64,000 nt of DNA from Dryococelus australis (taxonomy: Eukaryota; Arthropoda; Insecta; Phasmatodea; Phasmatidae): the NCBI GenBank assembly GCA_029891345.1, contig CM056999.1, positions 31,492,418 through 31,556,417 on the forward strand, given 5' to 3'. The translations under genes were made by a program, and so were the position numbers. How positions within the stretch are numbered: the stretch's first letter is position 1; each line of letters opens with the position of its first letter. Of the stretch, positions 25,170-37,599 are shown one piece after another. Under the pieces are notes generated by a model. The model made no database searches and was not told where the DNA came from. It saw only the letters and a program-made list of their open reading frames with translations.

Positions 25170-27155
25170 CAACTTCTTTTCAGCCACTTATCTAATAGTT
25201 TCATCTTGCTGTGAACTGACATTTTGGTAAAATAAAACATACACATGTATTACTGGACACTGTAAGGCACGAACTAAAGAGAAGTACAACAGAACGTTGT
25301 AAGCTAATAGTTTGTTCCTGGAAGTATGGAAGAGGTAATGTATATGCACATGCGACACGCACACCTGCTACGCTGCAACGCTATTCTTGGAACTTGGGAG
25401 GAGGACGTGGGGTGTCTTGTTAACAAAACAAACGGTGGAAGGTATTCAGAAATCTACAGTCAGGTTTAAAAGATTTCTGTTTGTCGATAGGTTTTTCACG
25501 AGCCACGACCTATTTACAGCATTGAAGGCCAGCCAAACTGAGCCCCCTTCCCGGTAAGGGGGCTTTCTAATTCCAGGGGTAAGGAACCATTCCACTCTGG
25601 CTCCCCCAGGATATACGCCCATCTCTGGTATAAGCTGTATATTTCCTTTGTATTGTCTGTGTGGACGAATGGTAAGGTATGCTAGAGTTATAGTGGGTGG
25701 TATGGTGGTATAGTGACATATATATTTGTCTGGTTTCGACCAGTAGAGCAGAAAGTATGAGCAGTAAGTAAAATGTCGCTAAGGTCAGAGTAAGTAACGA
25801 AGCTCCTACATGTAAATAAAGTATTAAAAAATTGCATTAGTTAGAACTGAATAATAAAATACTGGAAATAAGTCTGGGGTAGCAAAAAAAAATATTGTAT
25901 GTAAGTAAAATATATATTTATACTTAAAATGTTAACCTTAAGAAGAAAAAGTTATTGCTGGTTTACGAAAATCTGGTGTTGGAAGGTAGTGCAGATGGCA
26001 TGCATGAGTTTCAGTGGGTGGAACATTGAATTTTAAGGTGCCTGCTTGCGTGTATATATGCAGCCAGGTTCATTATGGAGTTTTTGACAGTGACAGTTGT
26101 GAATCTTTGTCGAGAAGAATCTGTGGCAAAGGGTTCTGGTCGGATGCGAGCTAGCATAAACTGTCTTGAGCTGTGTATAAGCAGATTACATTCATCACAT
26201 AAAAATTGAGCATGCTGGTGTAAAGAAACTACGTGAATGGTGTGGAGAAATTTAAAGCTTCTGTTTTTATGTCTGTAGTCTGAAGTATGTAAATATATAT
26301 TTATGAGGTAAATATGAAAAGTCTATAATTCCTTGCTAGTGGTGTACTCTGCCTCGTTCCCCATATATATATATATATATATATATATAGAAAATGATGG
26401 TTCTATCACATATATGTACATTGAATAATATCCGAGTAGGATAGTTATACCTACGAATAATAGTCAAGGCAGTGAATAATTAACAGCGTGTAATATCCAG
26501 TCTTGAAGAGAGAAGACCTGAAATGAAGCTGAGTGAGTAGTTTTGCTGTACTACTCTACATAAAATTTCAGTACAACTGATTTTTTTTTTAATTTTAATA
26601 TCGAATAATAAATAGAGTTGTTTTTATTACTTATTAAACCCTTATCGTAGGGTGACCAGTCAGTTATAAACAGATCTCGTTAAAAAAGCAAAATATGATT
26701 TTAAGTTAATTGCTATGGCTATAAAGGGCTAAAACCTACATTCCTAGAGCTAGAAATGGTGCTTGCAAGCTAAAAATTTCGCCAGTCTATCTCCTAAGAG
26801 TTCGCAAATTATATTCGCATATTCGTGTATATATTCACTTTCTTACGAGTCCGACTTACTTTGCTGCATAATTATTTTAAAAAGAATATGTAAAAAGATA
26901 ATCAGATGTGAGCATGGGCACTTATGATTCAGACTCCGACTGAAAATAACCAAATGTATCAATACAGCATCTCGCTTGCTCTTAAATAAACAAAAAATAC
27001 ACTAACATATAGTATTCTTGAACCATATATGCATTGATTGAAAAAAATAATGCAACACAAAAAATATTTCTGTAATTGTACAAGGGAATTCGCCAATTTT
27101 ACTTGGTACTTTATATACTATTATTAAGCACTACTTTTCATGTAAGTGTACTCTA
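25170..27155. other. Region without recognisable genes
   Basis: Mixed AT-rich DNA with a TA microsatellite at about 26363-26389 and a small G/C hairpin at 25544-25567 (stem agcccccttc region against aagggggct). No supported gene. Confidence 0.45.
26363..26389. repeat. TA microsatellite
   Basis: About 13 uninterrupted TA dinucleotides. Confidence 0.9.
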
Positions 27156-27157
27156 GG

Positions 27158-27228
27158 CTAGTTACTAGCTTGCCTGACTTCTACGCTAGACTTTCTGGGT
27201 TCGAATCCCATACGAGCATGTGATTGTT
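27158..27228 (+). repeat. tRNA-derived SINE head
   Basis: A textbook B box, tgggttcgaatccca (27198-27212), forms a T-arm-like stem-loop. An A-box-like tagttactagcttgcc lies about 45 bp upstream, near 27158-27173. A poly-T tract follows at 27233. The acceptor stem does not close, so a SINE head or tRNA pseudogene is more likely than a working tRNA. Confidence 0.55.
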
Positions 27229-27229
27229 T

Positions 27230-27960
27230 CCTTTTTTTACATTACCTAAAGTGTGAAATTTTTATAATTTAAATTTTTTTACTAAAATTTTACATTACAA
27301 AGGTATTTAAAATACATTTTACTGTATATTTAAAAGATTTCTTCGGCATTTTTCAACTGATAAATAAAATATATATATTTTTTTTAGAAATTTTACTTAT
27401 TTATAAATGTATCGCTTCGAATATGTCTGATTGGCAAGGCCGGCCAGTTGAGTACCTCATGGTCATGATACCTCCGTTCCTTTCCACGTACAGTTCTTAC
27501 CTACGTCATTGCACGCACATGTCTCAGCTGGAACGTACTTGGCTTGGGGGTCATTTATACTGGTCGCCTGCTGCATGCGCATGTCACAGCTGGCACGCCT
27601 TCCCTGCTGGACCTGTCGGCACGTGCGTGGTTACAAGGCTAGTTGACTTAATTTTCGTAAAATAGTAAAAAACTAATTGAATGAAGTAATAAATTAAAAA
27701 AAAATATATTGCCTTTCAAAAAATAAAGTATTGAAAATCGAATATACTTTACAAAGTCTTGCCTGGAATATACTTTACAATAATATTTATATACCTTTTC
27801 CTGTGTGGAAAATTACATCTTTAAATTCATAAATAAATATACACTTTGGTGTTTCATGCAATCTAGCAGGCATGAAGTAATTATGTAGATGGTGGAGTGG
27901 AGGAAATGTGCTTAAACCAACAAATGTCAGTAAATGGTGGAACGTATGTGAGATATAAGA
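27230..27960. other. AT-rich region with one GC-richer open patch
   Basis: An 80-codon open frame at 27423-27665 (plus) lies in a GC-richer patch that contains an internal near-repeat (catgtctcagctgg and catgtcacagctgg, about 50 bp apart). It resembles no known protein. A 24-bp direct repeat containing aatatactttacaa follows at 27743-27780. Confidence 0.35.
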
Positions 27961-28235
27961 GAGGAAGGAAAGAGAGAGTGCGAATGTAAGATACAAGAGA
28001 GAAAGAGAGAGAACGAAATAAAAAAAATGGGATTACACAAAAAAACCTATGGAATGATAGAGAGACAAGGGAGAAATAGATGAAATGTTAGATAAACAAG
28101 AGATAAAGAGAAAGGAAGGGGAAAGAGAGAATGAGAGAGACATGAGAGAAAGGAAAGAGATGAAATGATAGAGAGACAAGGCAGAAAGAAATATGAAGCG
28201 AAAAAGAGACAAGGGAGAAAGAGACAGCGACAACA
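27958..28235. repeat. Purine-rich simple repeat
   Basis: Irregular gagagacaagggagaaa-type runs, almost free of pyrimidines. Ser/Leu/Phe-rich frames on the minus strand are by-products. Confidence 0.75.
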
Positions 28236-28289
28236 TGTAATGATAGAGCATGAAAAATCGAGACAGAATCATTGTACATCACAATCGTA

Positions 28290-29460
28290 CGCACCTTGAA
28301 AATACGAGTAGGGTGACATACAGCACTTAATAATTACATCTTTAAATATTTTAACTTTAATAATATATTTAATTTTATAGAATAGTTATGAAAATATTTT
28401 TATAAATGTCTTATATTCCGCAATGTTCGATCTAGAAGGAATAGGAAGCCACACAAATCGCCTGAATTGGCTCGTTTTTGCAAAAATGTGTCTTTGCTTT
28501 GGCTTCTACCTTCCATAAAAGAAAAACAGGAAAGTTTTAGGTAAAAGTGGAAAATTTAAGGGGAAAAAAAAGAAACGTAAAGGCATTTTCGGGCTTAACG
28601 TAGATTTTGAGTGAAAATGAGTGATTTTGGGAGAAAAAACGAGAAAATTTTTGATCGAGCTTATTCAAGGTCGAGCCACACTCTCTGATCCCTGTGCGCC
28701 CGAACATACATAACCCTACTACTCACTTCCTTGCGGAAAAAACATCGCCCAGGTCTAAAAATAATATACCACCACTAAAATTGCTTAAGGCAGCAGCATG
28801 GAAGATAATACATGTCCCCACCCCCTTTAATATCGAATTCATATTTTTGAGTCGAATTGACCATGGGTCTTCTGAATTTTTTTCCCGATCGTCAGTGATA
28901 TACCCCTTTGGCCACTTATCGGACATTGGGCATATGTAAAGTACATCTCTATAATTAAAAAAAGTAGTCATTGCAGCTATCCAAACTGTGATCGCATGGA
29001 ATATGCGATGATATTACATGCGCGAGCGGAAAAAATTAACTATGTCTGCTAACCATTTGTGTTGTTTCCCACCTTGAAATGCAAATCATTATGTCTAATC
29101 ACTGGTACGTGCGCAGAGGTCCGGCATGCGAACCCCCAGTGTCTGGTATGTACGCAAGAGACAGTCATATTTAATATGTGCTGCGAAACACACTGCGACG
29201 GCAACAAGACTCCATCCCACCGAAATGTGTAACGCTTATTGCAAATAAAAGATTCAAGTACCCAAACCGTGAACGCAAATAAAATATGCCCTTCGGTACC
29301 AATATAAAAATTTCTCACCGATCATGCCGTAACGTTGAAATTAATACAGGGATTGATGCATATATGGTGGATTGAATCCATTGTGATATTCGGGATACCT
29401 AACAATAGTAGGGGTATGCCAATTCTGTTGCAAAGGCAGGGGTAGGAGTATTGAGGATCT
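28290..29460. other. Region without recognisable genes
   Basis: AT-rich DNA with a tttagg/gggaaaa-rich stretch at 28520-28660. Two 30-bp near-repeats (tccaaactgtgatcgcatgg near 28978 and cccaaaccgtgaacgcaaat near 29261) lie about 280 bp apart in the same orientation. No supported gene. Confidence 0.35.
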
Positions 29461-29534
29461 ACGCCATCTTGGTATCATCTGGTACCATACCATCATCTGG
29501 TATTACGCCATCTTGAATGAAAAATTAGCCACTG

Positions 29535-29740
29535 ACCGCCATCTTGGCAGGCGTTACAGCCACGTCCGCCATCTTAGTTATTTTGTTTGTCATTTGTTTA
29601 TTCATTTCTGGGGTCGCCATCTTGGTTTTTGTCTTTTGTTTACATCGGCTGTTGCTAGGGGGGCGCACCAGTAGTTCGATCATCATGTTGGTTCTAGAGT
29701 GTGATACTAGAAACGCTGGTGTCGCTCTCCCTCTACCACC
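29535..29740 (+). repeat. Left arm of tight inverted repeat
   Basis: Pairs with 29748-29955 with a loop of fewer than 20 bp near 29741-29748. Matching landmarks are acagccac, ccatcttggtttt, catcggctgttgctag and ctggtgtcgctctc. The arms are about 80 per cent alike by eye. The modules ccatcttgg/ccaagatgg link it to 2640-3270. Confidence 0.8.
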
Positions 29741-29747
29741 ATATTAG

Positions 29748-29955
29748 TTATAGAGCGAGAGCGACACCAGCGCACCTAGCATCCAACTTCAGAACGAACA
29801 TGGTAGTCACACGACTGGTGCACCTTCTAGCAACAGCCGATGAAAACAAAAGGCGGAAAACCAAAATGGCGTCCTCCAGCAATTTATAAACAAATGACAA
29901 ATGGAAAACCAAGATGATGGATGTGGCTGTGATGCCCACTAAAATGGCGTCTGGT
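29748..29955 (-). repeat. Right arm of tight inverted repeat
   Basis: Reverse complement of 29535-29740. Weak matching seems to continue to about 30000 (aagatggcgg). The whole is a hairpin-forming foldback of about 420 bp. Confidence 0.8.
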
Positions 29956-30279
29956 GGATGTGATGTCATCCGTGATAGCAGAATCCAAGATGGCGGTATA
30001 TCCTCGATTTTCGTCCCCCTCCCCCGCAACAGAATGGGCGTACCCTTACTGCTCATAACAATAAATAATCTGAACTGATATATCACAGATCTACAATTCT
30101 TCAAAGATGAACGAACGTCATTAATGCTTCAGAGAATAAAATTTGCATTTCCATAATTTTATTCACAGAAAGTTTATCGAATAGCTGTCCCGCTCCACCA
30201 ATTACTCGCCATAACTCGACCAATGAATCGCTTTTGTGCAACATCCTCTGCTACATAGATATACCACCTCCTCCTCTAC

Positions 30280-31490
30280 ATCATACTATCACCTCCCTTC
30301 ATTGACAGTGCCCCCTGCAATGCACTGGTAACCATGTTTTCAGTATCTACCACTAGAACTCACCCATGTCACCCACTTCCCAACCCCTACCTCCAAACAC
30401 TCCCCTGCTTCGTCCCCATCTTCTCCCTCCATTGCACATACGAACCAGCGTATAATGGACCATGGGACCCAATATTCCGCCTGTTATTGCTGTCGCCGTC
30501 ACCTGCTAGCCTTAGAGTATACAGTTTATTTTATGTATGGAGTTTTAGAAGATGTTTTCGTGCCATCCCTGTGGACACAACATAATTTTGGCGATCGTCA
30601 TGTACGAGATGCCACACTTGCTCGCGGTCGTCGATACAGAAAAAGAACTCGTCTTTCTACCGAAAGAGTTCCTGCTGACATACACACACACACGTACAAG
30701 AGACTTACAGCCTACCTGCAGGAGGACAAAGATATTCATGACATTTTACCATGCAGGGAGTGCTTCAAATGTTACGCCATGTCTTTTCGGACACTCCTAA
30801 TTTCCGTGCTTGGTGCAAGGCACGACGTCATACATCAGCCGCCCCCGTCACGGCCTCCACCTTAGTCGCAGATTTGTCACCGACCATCACCTCCACTGCC
30901 CTCAGCACCGCCTCCATCATCGAAGTGTCCGCAGAGGGAAAAACATGTACGACTCTATAGACTAAGCCACCACCGACCACATGCAGATGATCACATCACA
31001 TCTCCGACCCAACACCAGCTCCACCTGCCACCCATTCACCTCGACGACGTGCGATTATTGACTTTTGGCATGTAAGATCTCCACGCAGACCACAATCGCC
31101 ACTAGCAGTGGTTGGTTTATGCTCACCAAAGCTACTCCCATCGCACCACCTCCATGATCTTCAGTGCACGAGGTGATGTACACCAGCTCCTTTGAGTCAG
31201 GTATGGTGACGTTTTATTTCAATGCCACCCCAGGGTTCCATCGTATGGAGTACTGGCTGGGCGACCTACGGTACGATGATGCAGTGAAAAACATAGAAGC
31301 CTGCGTTGGTGAGAATCATGCCCCACTCTACTACACCTTGATGTTTGTGTACAACCCTAGCATCATGAATGCTGAAGGCAAGTCAAAAGTTAATTTTATG
31401 CACAAAATCAGTGCGATGGTCAAACGATTGCTCTTTCGAGTCACAAATTTTAATGCCAATCATAGTTGCCATCCAGGTTTTTCCCGTTAA
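30280..31490 (+). pseudogene. Possible Polinton polymerase N-terminal fragment
   Basis: A C-rich coding-like stretch stands out from the AT background. In order it gives a Ser/Pro-rich part (about 30280-30460), a Cys-rich part (CHPC near 30555, CREC near 30756), a Pro- or Ser/Thr/Ala-rich linker (30830-31060), and a 108-codon open frame at 31164-31490. That frame has a hydrophobic run (LYYTLMFVYNPS) followed by a Lys-rich end. This order matches the fragment at 57920-58990, where the last block is the N-terminal region of a Polinton-like polymerase with a comparable IKFKIFLKCTYGKP run. There are several frameshifts and stops. The identity is inferred from architecture only, and the individual fingers here are not convincing. 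Confidence 0.35.
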
Positions 31491-31494
31491 AATT

Positions 31495-33756
31495 TTTAGT
31501 AAAACTAAAGGCGTTTAGATGGTTGCAGACGTTTGTCTTATTACACATTTTCATTTCATATACGGTCGTAATATTTGGTATAAATTCGTGGTTTAACTTC
31601 AATTTCGAAGCTTTAAAAATCTCCGGGAGATAATTTTCAACTATATTTTGTATTATTTTATTTTATTTTTCCGAGATAAACTCATAGCTGCACGCTGTCG
31701 ATGCTGCTCAGATAGTTTGGTCATTCCGTTTTTTCACACATATGCATATACTGTATTTTCTTTTGAATGCATTATTCGTGTATTTCCTTTACTATGCAGT
31801 TCAGAGAGTATATTTTCTTAAACCTACTTCCTGCCGATTTTAGAAAAAATTACTTTCCTCTGCAAATGTTTTAAAAATCCGAGTAATAGACAGTTGCTTT
31901 ATATCGTGTGTATTCCAATGTCATTGTTCAAATAAATTTTATATGAAACTATAATATACAACGCAAAAACAACTCCCCTAAATTAAATTATATTCCATGG
32001 GTATTTTGTATTGTTGATTAATATTATTTAGGGTCTCAGAAAAATCACAACATTATAAAACAAAGTTCTATTTTATCAAAGCAATTAATTAAACTTGTAG
32101 TTTTTAAATTCTCGTTTTCATTCAAGTCGCTTCATCGGAAAAAACTAACCTGTATGAATTTTAGTATAAATAATTGCAGCATTTCACACGAATAAATATG
32201 TTTCAAGAAAGCAATGCAAGAAAAAATATTTCTTCGTATTAAGCTTTTTTTTTGTCTGGATGCATGTTTTATCAAGTTACAAGTGATCATTTAAATAAGG
32301 TTCCTTTAACAAGCGGTAGTATTATATGCAGTGATTAAAATTTAATGATAAGAAAATCGAAGTTATATAAATATATAAATGTGTTAAAAAATATTTCAGA
32401 CGACCTATATTTTAGACCTTATACATGCAGGTACATGCCAGCTGTACAATTACATTTGCGTTAAGTAAATATGCTAATCTGTGGGTTCCACAAAATCAAC
32501 TGCTTTATAATTTGCGTGCAGTAAACATTGCTTTTCTTAAATTTGTAACAATAATTCCGTATATTTATTTATCAAAAATATGCAAAGTAAATTAAAGTGA
32601 AGTGTGAAATAACTTTATCTTCCTTTTTGTGTATGTAACCTATGTAAAATATCATCAGTCTATTTTTATTTATCGCTACACTTCCTGTTATGAAGTGTTC
32701 GACATTTTAAAATATATTGCAAATATTTTCCGCATTTACTATTTTATAAAATTACAGTCTACATTGGTTACGATGTAAAACAGATGATTAATTAATAAAT
32801 AAAGAAATCAAAAAAATTATTTAGAACAAATTTTGCAATTAAATTAAATATATAATCAAAAAGCTCTTGTGTGCTGAAGTAAAATTATTCGGACGGTAAG
32901 GTTAAGTTTAGATTTTTTAATGTATTATTTATAATAAATATAAGTAAGAATTAGTTAAATAAAAGTGAAGTAATTTTATTAATTTTCTCTCATCATTTCA
33001 CAACAAAAGAATGTAAATGGAGTCACAAGACGCAAAGCAAGCATGTAAAATATTTTTCAGTAAACAAGACCATTGTTTTTTAATAAAACGAATTGATTAT
33101 GTTTCCAGGAAAAATTTGTTGGCCAGAAAAGTTTCGTCGACGAAAATGTACACTTTGTTAGATAAACAAAAAAGGTTTCATTACATTTAAAATTTTGTAC
33201 ATATAACAACATTGCATATTTGGTTAAATAGAAACCAGTATTTTGTTTGCTCATATAAGTTTTTGTCTCCGCATGTTAGAAATACGCAGACATCTTGAAG
33301 AAGCTGTGGGATGAACTGTAAAAACCAGTCTTTTTTTTTTTTTTAGGTGTAAACAGAAAGCCACTTCAGACGTCCGTCCTGTGTGCCCGCTCTTGACATG
33401 CTATTCATCACTCAATTACGTGCCTCCACAAAGATCAGCGAAGTTCACTTGCGGGCAAGTGGCAAGGCTTCTGTCATGTGACGTTTTCCTCGAACGAGGT
33501 CAAATTTGTTAATGTTTAGTCGTCTGTGACTGCACAACATAACGCTTGCTACATTGTATATTGATCTTGAGTTTGAACTGAAAGAGAAATGATTGATTAA
33601 TTATTAGAGAAGCGTTTTTATGCATTAATTACAGACGATTTTCGTATGGTAGAATAAAATGATGACACATATCTTGAATACTAAAACGCGTATAGATGTG
33701 CGTATGTATATATCGTGGTTTGGTGTTATATATGTAGCAGATGTATATAGATGTAC

Positions 33757-33760
<4 letters not shown>
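31495..33760. other. Long AT-rich stretch without genes
   Basis: More than 2 kb of AT-rich DNA. A poly-T run followed by tttaggtg at 33331-33348 resembles a splice acceptor, and a GC-richer patch follows at 33355-33500, but no open frame supports an exon. Confidence 0.45.
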
Positions 33761-33765
<5 letters not shown>

Positions 33766-33822
<57 letters not shown>

Positions 33823-33827
33823 TATAC
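33766..33827. repeat. TA microsatellite
   Basis: About 30 TA units with one slip (taata). An isoleucine/tyrosine-rich frame runs through it on both strands and is an artefact. Confidence 0.95.
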
Positions 33828-33991
33828 ATTGAAATGAATAAAGACAAAACATCGTTTTTGATTAATATCTGCACTGGAGTCATGAATCCAAGCATGGATT
33901 TACTTACCCTTGGTTTCCTTCCATGTGTTTTTTTCTTTTTAAGTCATGTAAATGCTTGTATGGTACCTAATTATAAGTGCTGTCAAAATTT

Positions 33992-33993
<2 letters not shown>

Positions 33994-34035
<42 letters not shown>
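33994..34035. repeat. TA microsatellite
   Basis: About 21 TA units. Confidence 0.95.
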
Positions 34036-34039
<4 letters not shown>

Positions 34040-35205
34040 GAAATTTATTTATTGGAACTTTGCTTTTGGTCAGATCATTAACAAAGAGAAATATATATTA
34101 TAAATTAAAAATGAGGGCAATTCTTGTATCTTCTAAAGATTTTAATTTTTTGGTCATGTTTCACTTCGTAAAACACGACGTTATATTTACACATTTCCAT
34201 TAAGGGGAAGAAGGTAAATATGATTTTTTTTGTCAGCACTTACGCTGATACCCATGAACTAGAAACATAATATTATATTCCCTTCTAATGTTATAACATG
34301 ATGCATTAATATTTCGCCATGAGGAACCACAGATCAGCACAGGATTCGCCACAGAACGAGTAGATTGAAAGTCAGTAGTCCAACGAACGTAGCAAAGAAA
34401 AATAAATAAAATCGTTTATACCATGCTGCATAAGGCCGAAAAACTACTCATACAGCAACCCCTGAGTTTTTCTGGTATCAGATAGCCATCGTGTCCCATG
34501 TTGGGTGTGCGTGCATAGATAATGTCAAGTTAAGGAAAATCAAGACAATCCTGCAACATTTAAAATATGGATGTTCCATCACAGTGTTTTCCTAAAAACA
34601 AAAAGTTCATAGATCTTTTTAAGAGGAACCGCAGAAAAAAACATTACCTTTGGTGAGTCTTGCTTATGTTATACAATTTAATTTGTGTTCTCAAGTCCTA
34701 ACTTGGTAACACTGTAGTATAAGGATTTCGATGAGTCTGGGACAATGGCACCCTGGCTCGGAGCGCTGGAGCTGTTCTGCTCTGTCATTCTGGTCGCCTG
34801 TTCGCCATCGTGGAAGCCAGTGACAGTTTATTGTTGACCTGTGACCTTTGACCTATGTCCTTTAATGCCAAAAATACAAAAATCAAAAGACTAGAACTAT
34901 TCCAAAAATTTTATTAAAATTTTACTATTAATAAATTATTAAAAATAATTAGAACACGAATTAAAAAATTATTAAAATTATTTTTAAAATTATTTAAAAA
35001 AATTATTATAAAATTCCAGTCCTTCAGCAGCCATATTTCACTAACGATTTGCCTTTTTTTTTCTAAAGATATCCGTTTTCCCCCTAAAATTGTCCTTGCC
35101 CTTAAATTTTCTCTTTTTTCCTTTAAAATTTCCCATTTTCCTTAAAAAATTCCGAAAACTCGCAAAAATTCATAAAAGTTAGCAATCATATTATATTATT
35201 GACAA
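34040..35205. other. Region without recognisable genes
   Basis: AT-rich DNA with a very A/T-only part at 34890-35020. No supported feature. Confidence 0.45.
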
Positions 35206-35214
35206 CTTCCGCCA

Positions 35215-35885
35215 TATTGGATGCATGTAACCTTCACCTCGAGCACATGACATTGAAAACTAAAATTTGAGAAACTGCATAGCAGTCAACAAACATGACC
35301 TTGAAAACAAAACCTCAAGAAAAAATGCATTAGCCAGCAAGTATCTTACCATATTGGTTGCAGGTAACCTTCACCTGGACTCCGTGACATCGAATGATCT
35401 TGAAAACAAAACTCGAGAAACTAATTGTAAAAGTTAGCGAAGATATAATGTTACTGACCACTATCGCCATACTGAGTGCAGGTAACCTTTACCTTGACCC
35501 TATGACCTTGGATGACTTTGAAAACAAAAACTCGGGAAAAAATTCATAAAAGTCAGCAAGCATATTACATTACTGAATACTACCATCATATTGGGCGCAT
35601 GTAAACTTTGCCTTCGCTTCATGATATTAGACGACCTTGAAAACAAAGAGCGAGAAAAAAAATTATATAATTGTACATTTAGAATAATGGTATTTTATAC
35701 GATACTTTTTAATTAAATTAATTTTATTTTTGTGCCTTTTTTATTTTAATTGCCTTCTGGCAAATTATGTAAATATGAAATAAAGCACACTTTATTTTCA
35801 CATGCATATTTTTATTTATTTAATTTATTGCAGTCACTCATGCCCTCAAAATATTGCAATATTCTTCTATATATGCATCTTAATA
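35215..35885 (+). repeat. Left inverted arm with 119-bp subrepeats
   Basis: The arm contains four units anchored by ggtaacctt-type words at 35227, 35364, 35482 and 35601 (steps 137, 118, 119). Each carries catattgg, tgaccttg and gaaaacaaaactcg-like segments. The inner 400 bp (35480-35885), ending in cagtcactcatgccctcaa, is matched in reverse complement by 37195-37590. It flanks the zinc-finger ORF at 36462. Confidence 0.75.
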
Positions 35886-35914
35886 CGTGCTACTTTCTTG
35901 CATCACACATACGT

Positions 35915-36110
35915 AATCAGCATGAACACCGCACGCACTACAATCAGCAATGCATGTATCACAAACAGCACCACACGCACCACTAACAGCACCACACACA
36001 CTTCAATGCACGCGCCTCAACCACAAAACAATCAGCATCGCACAAACCAATCAGCACCACACGCACTGCAATCAGCACCGCATGCAATGCACTCAGCGCA
36101 GTTAACACCG
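35915..36110. repeat. Short-unit repeat, atcagcaccacacgcac type
   Basis: About nine imperfect copies of a 20-21-bp unit built on aatcagcaccacacgcac. Confidence 0.65.
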
Positions 36111-36317
36111 AATGCTCCGCACAGGAGTCAGTTTGCATGCGATAGGTCGGCTGTAATCCCATGGCAACTGAGTGGTTGGCTGGTTGGTGTCCGAACAATG
36201 TATTAATTGTATCATACAATTGGTCCAGAGTCAATATGACTTCATAAGGCTTGCATACTTGTATATTATAAGCAGTAGGGAGATCAGCTGAGAGACTTTT
36301 GATTGACAACGTCTTCC

Positions 36318-36319
<2 letters not shown>

Positions 36320-36402
<83 letters not shown>

Positions 36403-36434
36403 TGTGTGTGTATGTGTGTGTGTGTGTGTGTGTG
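36320..36434. repeat. Compound microsatellite TA, GA, GT
   Basis: About 26 TA units, then about 13 GA units, then GT units, ending 28 bp before the start codon of the zinc-finger ORF. Confidence 0.95.
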
Positions 36435-36461
36435 TCGGCTAGCTTCTACGCCAAGTAAACA

Positions 36462-37141
36462 ATGGCTAGTTACGTTAAAGTGGAGTGGATATTACCCGCC
36501 AGTGGTTTCTCGCCATCGATTTCTTCTTCGAGTGAAATATCTCCTGTTTTACCAGCTCCATCGACATTTTCAGATGTGATGGCCACATCACTAGCAGCAT
36601 CTACTTCCACTAATACAGTACCATCGTTTCAGATTGATATGGTGCCATCTACTTTTTCAGCTGTTATGCCTACGATATCTTCAGTGGAGACATCGAACTT
36701 TTCGGCTGAGGTAACTAGAACACCAATGCTAACGTTACCTGCTTCTTTAGCTCCAGCACCTGCATCTCCAACAGGCCCATTCGAGTCTTTGCCTGAACCA
36801 CTACGTCGTCATCAGTGTCACTTTTGTGATGAGATCTTCAGCAACAGCTGCCATTTTCGGTGACATGGGCACTTTCATTGTGCCAAGAATCCTGGTTGCA
36901 TGTCATATTTGTGTGACAGGTGCGGTAAGTTTTTCGGCCATAGAGACAATTTACAGAGTCCTGTAAAGGCAAAGTGCATTTCTCATCAGTAACCTGGTAC
37001 CAGGTTTGCTGCAAGCAGGTCTCTTGTGACATCGGTAAATATCTTCAAAAGTGTAGTTACGTACATAACCTTCCGTGCATAGTGTGTTGGTGTAATAAAT
37101 GTCATGATGATATCGCACAAGGACAAAACGAGTGTGAATAG
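36462..37141 (+). pseudogene. Ser/Thr-rich zinc-finger protein inside inverted-repeat element
   Basis: The first ATG after the microsatellite opens a frame of 133 codons to a TGA at 36861-36863. The same frame then continues to a TAA at 36990. Residues 1-110 are rich in Ser, Thr, Pro and Ala (a disordered linker). Next come two finger-like units: CHFC, then HGHFHC (C-x2-C-x12-H-x4-C, with the TGA inside the finger), and CDRC, then KAKC (His replaced by Pro). From 36998 a shifted frame adds further Cys-rich text (CIVC, then NEC) to 37139. The layout resembles the N-terminus of the Polinton-like polymerase at 57.9 kb, so it is probably a captured or stranded piece of such a gene. A separate single-gene element is the alternative. 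The stop, the frameshift and the lost His argue for a pseudogene. If the TGA were read through or spliced out it could be active, but nothing here shows that. Confidence 0.5.
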
Positions 37142-37194
37142 CGAGAAGCATAAAAGACTCTAACCTACAAAAAAGTTGCATGTATTGAGATGTA

Positions 37195-37590
37195 TATATA
37201 TTGAAAAAAATTGTAATTTCTTGAGGGCATGAGCGACTGTAATAAATTTAATGAATAATAAGATAGATATGTGTGAAAAAAGTGTGCTTAATTCATTTTT
37301 ACCTAATTGGCCAGAATGTAATTAAAATTAGAAGGCACAGAAAAATATTAATTTAATTAAGAATTATTGTATTAATTATCATTTTATTATATGTAAAATT
37401 ATGTAGAATTTTTTCTCGAGTTCTTGTTTTCAAGGTAATCTAAGGTCATGGGGTCAAGTTCAAGGTTACCTGCACCCAATATGGTGGTAGTGGTCAGTAA
37501 TGTAATATGCTCGCTAACTTTTGTGAATTTTTTCTTGAGTTTTTCTTCAAGGTCATTCAACATCACTGGGTAAAGCGAAAGATAAGTAAC
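37195..37590 (-). repeat. Right inverted arm
   Basis: Reverse complement of 35480-35885. Landmarks are ttgagggcatgagcgactg, agtgtgcttaattcattttt, tcaaggttacctgcaccca and ttcaaggtcattc. Only about one and a half of the 119-bp subrepeats remain on this side. Confidence 0.75.
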
Positions 37591-37599
37591 AGAAAAATA

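Noticed and set aside
25544..25567. Rho-independent terminator-like hairpin
   Set aside because: A nine-base G/C stem followed by ctttct, but there is no bacterial gene context. Probably chance or part of a repeat.
27958..28294. Ser/Leu/Phe-rich membrane-like proteins on the minus strand
   Set aside because: Direct translation of a purine-rich simple repeat.
33625..34103. Open frames rich in Ile and Tyr on both strands
   Set aside because: They are translations of TA microsatellites. Frames stay open because tat and ata codons are not stops.
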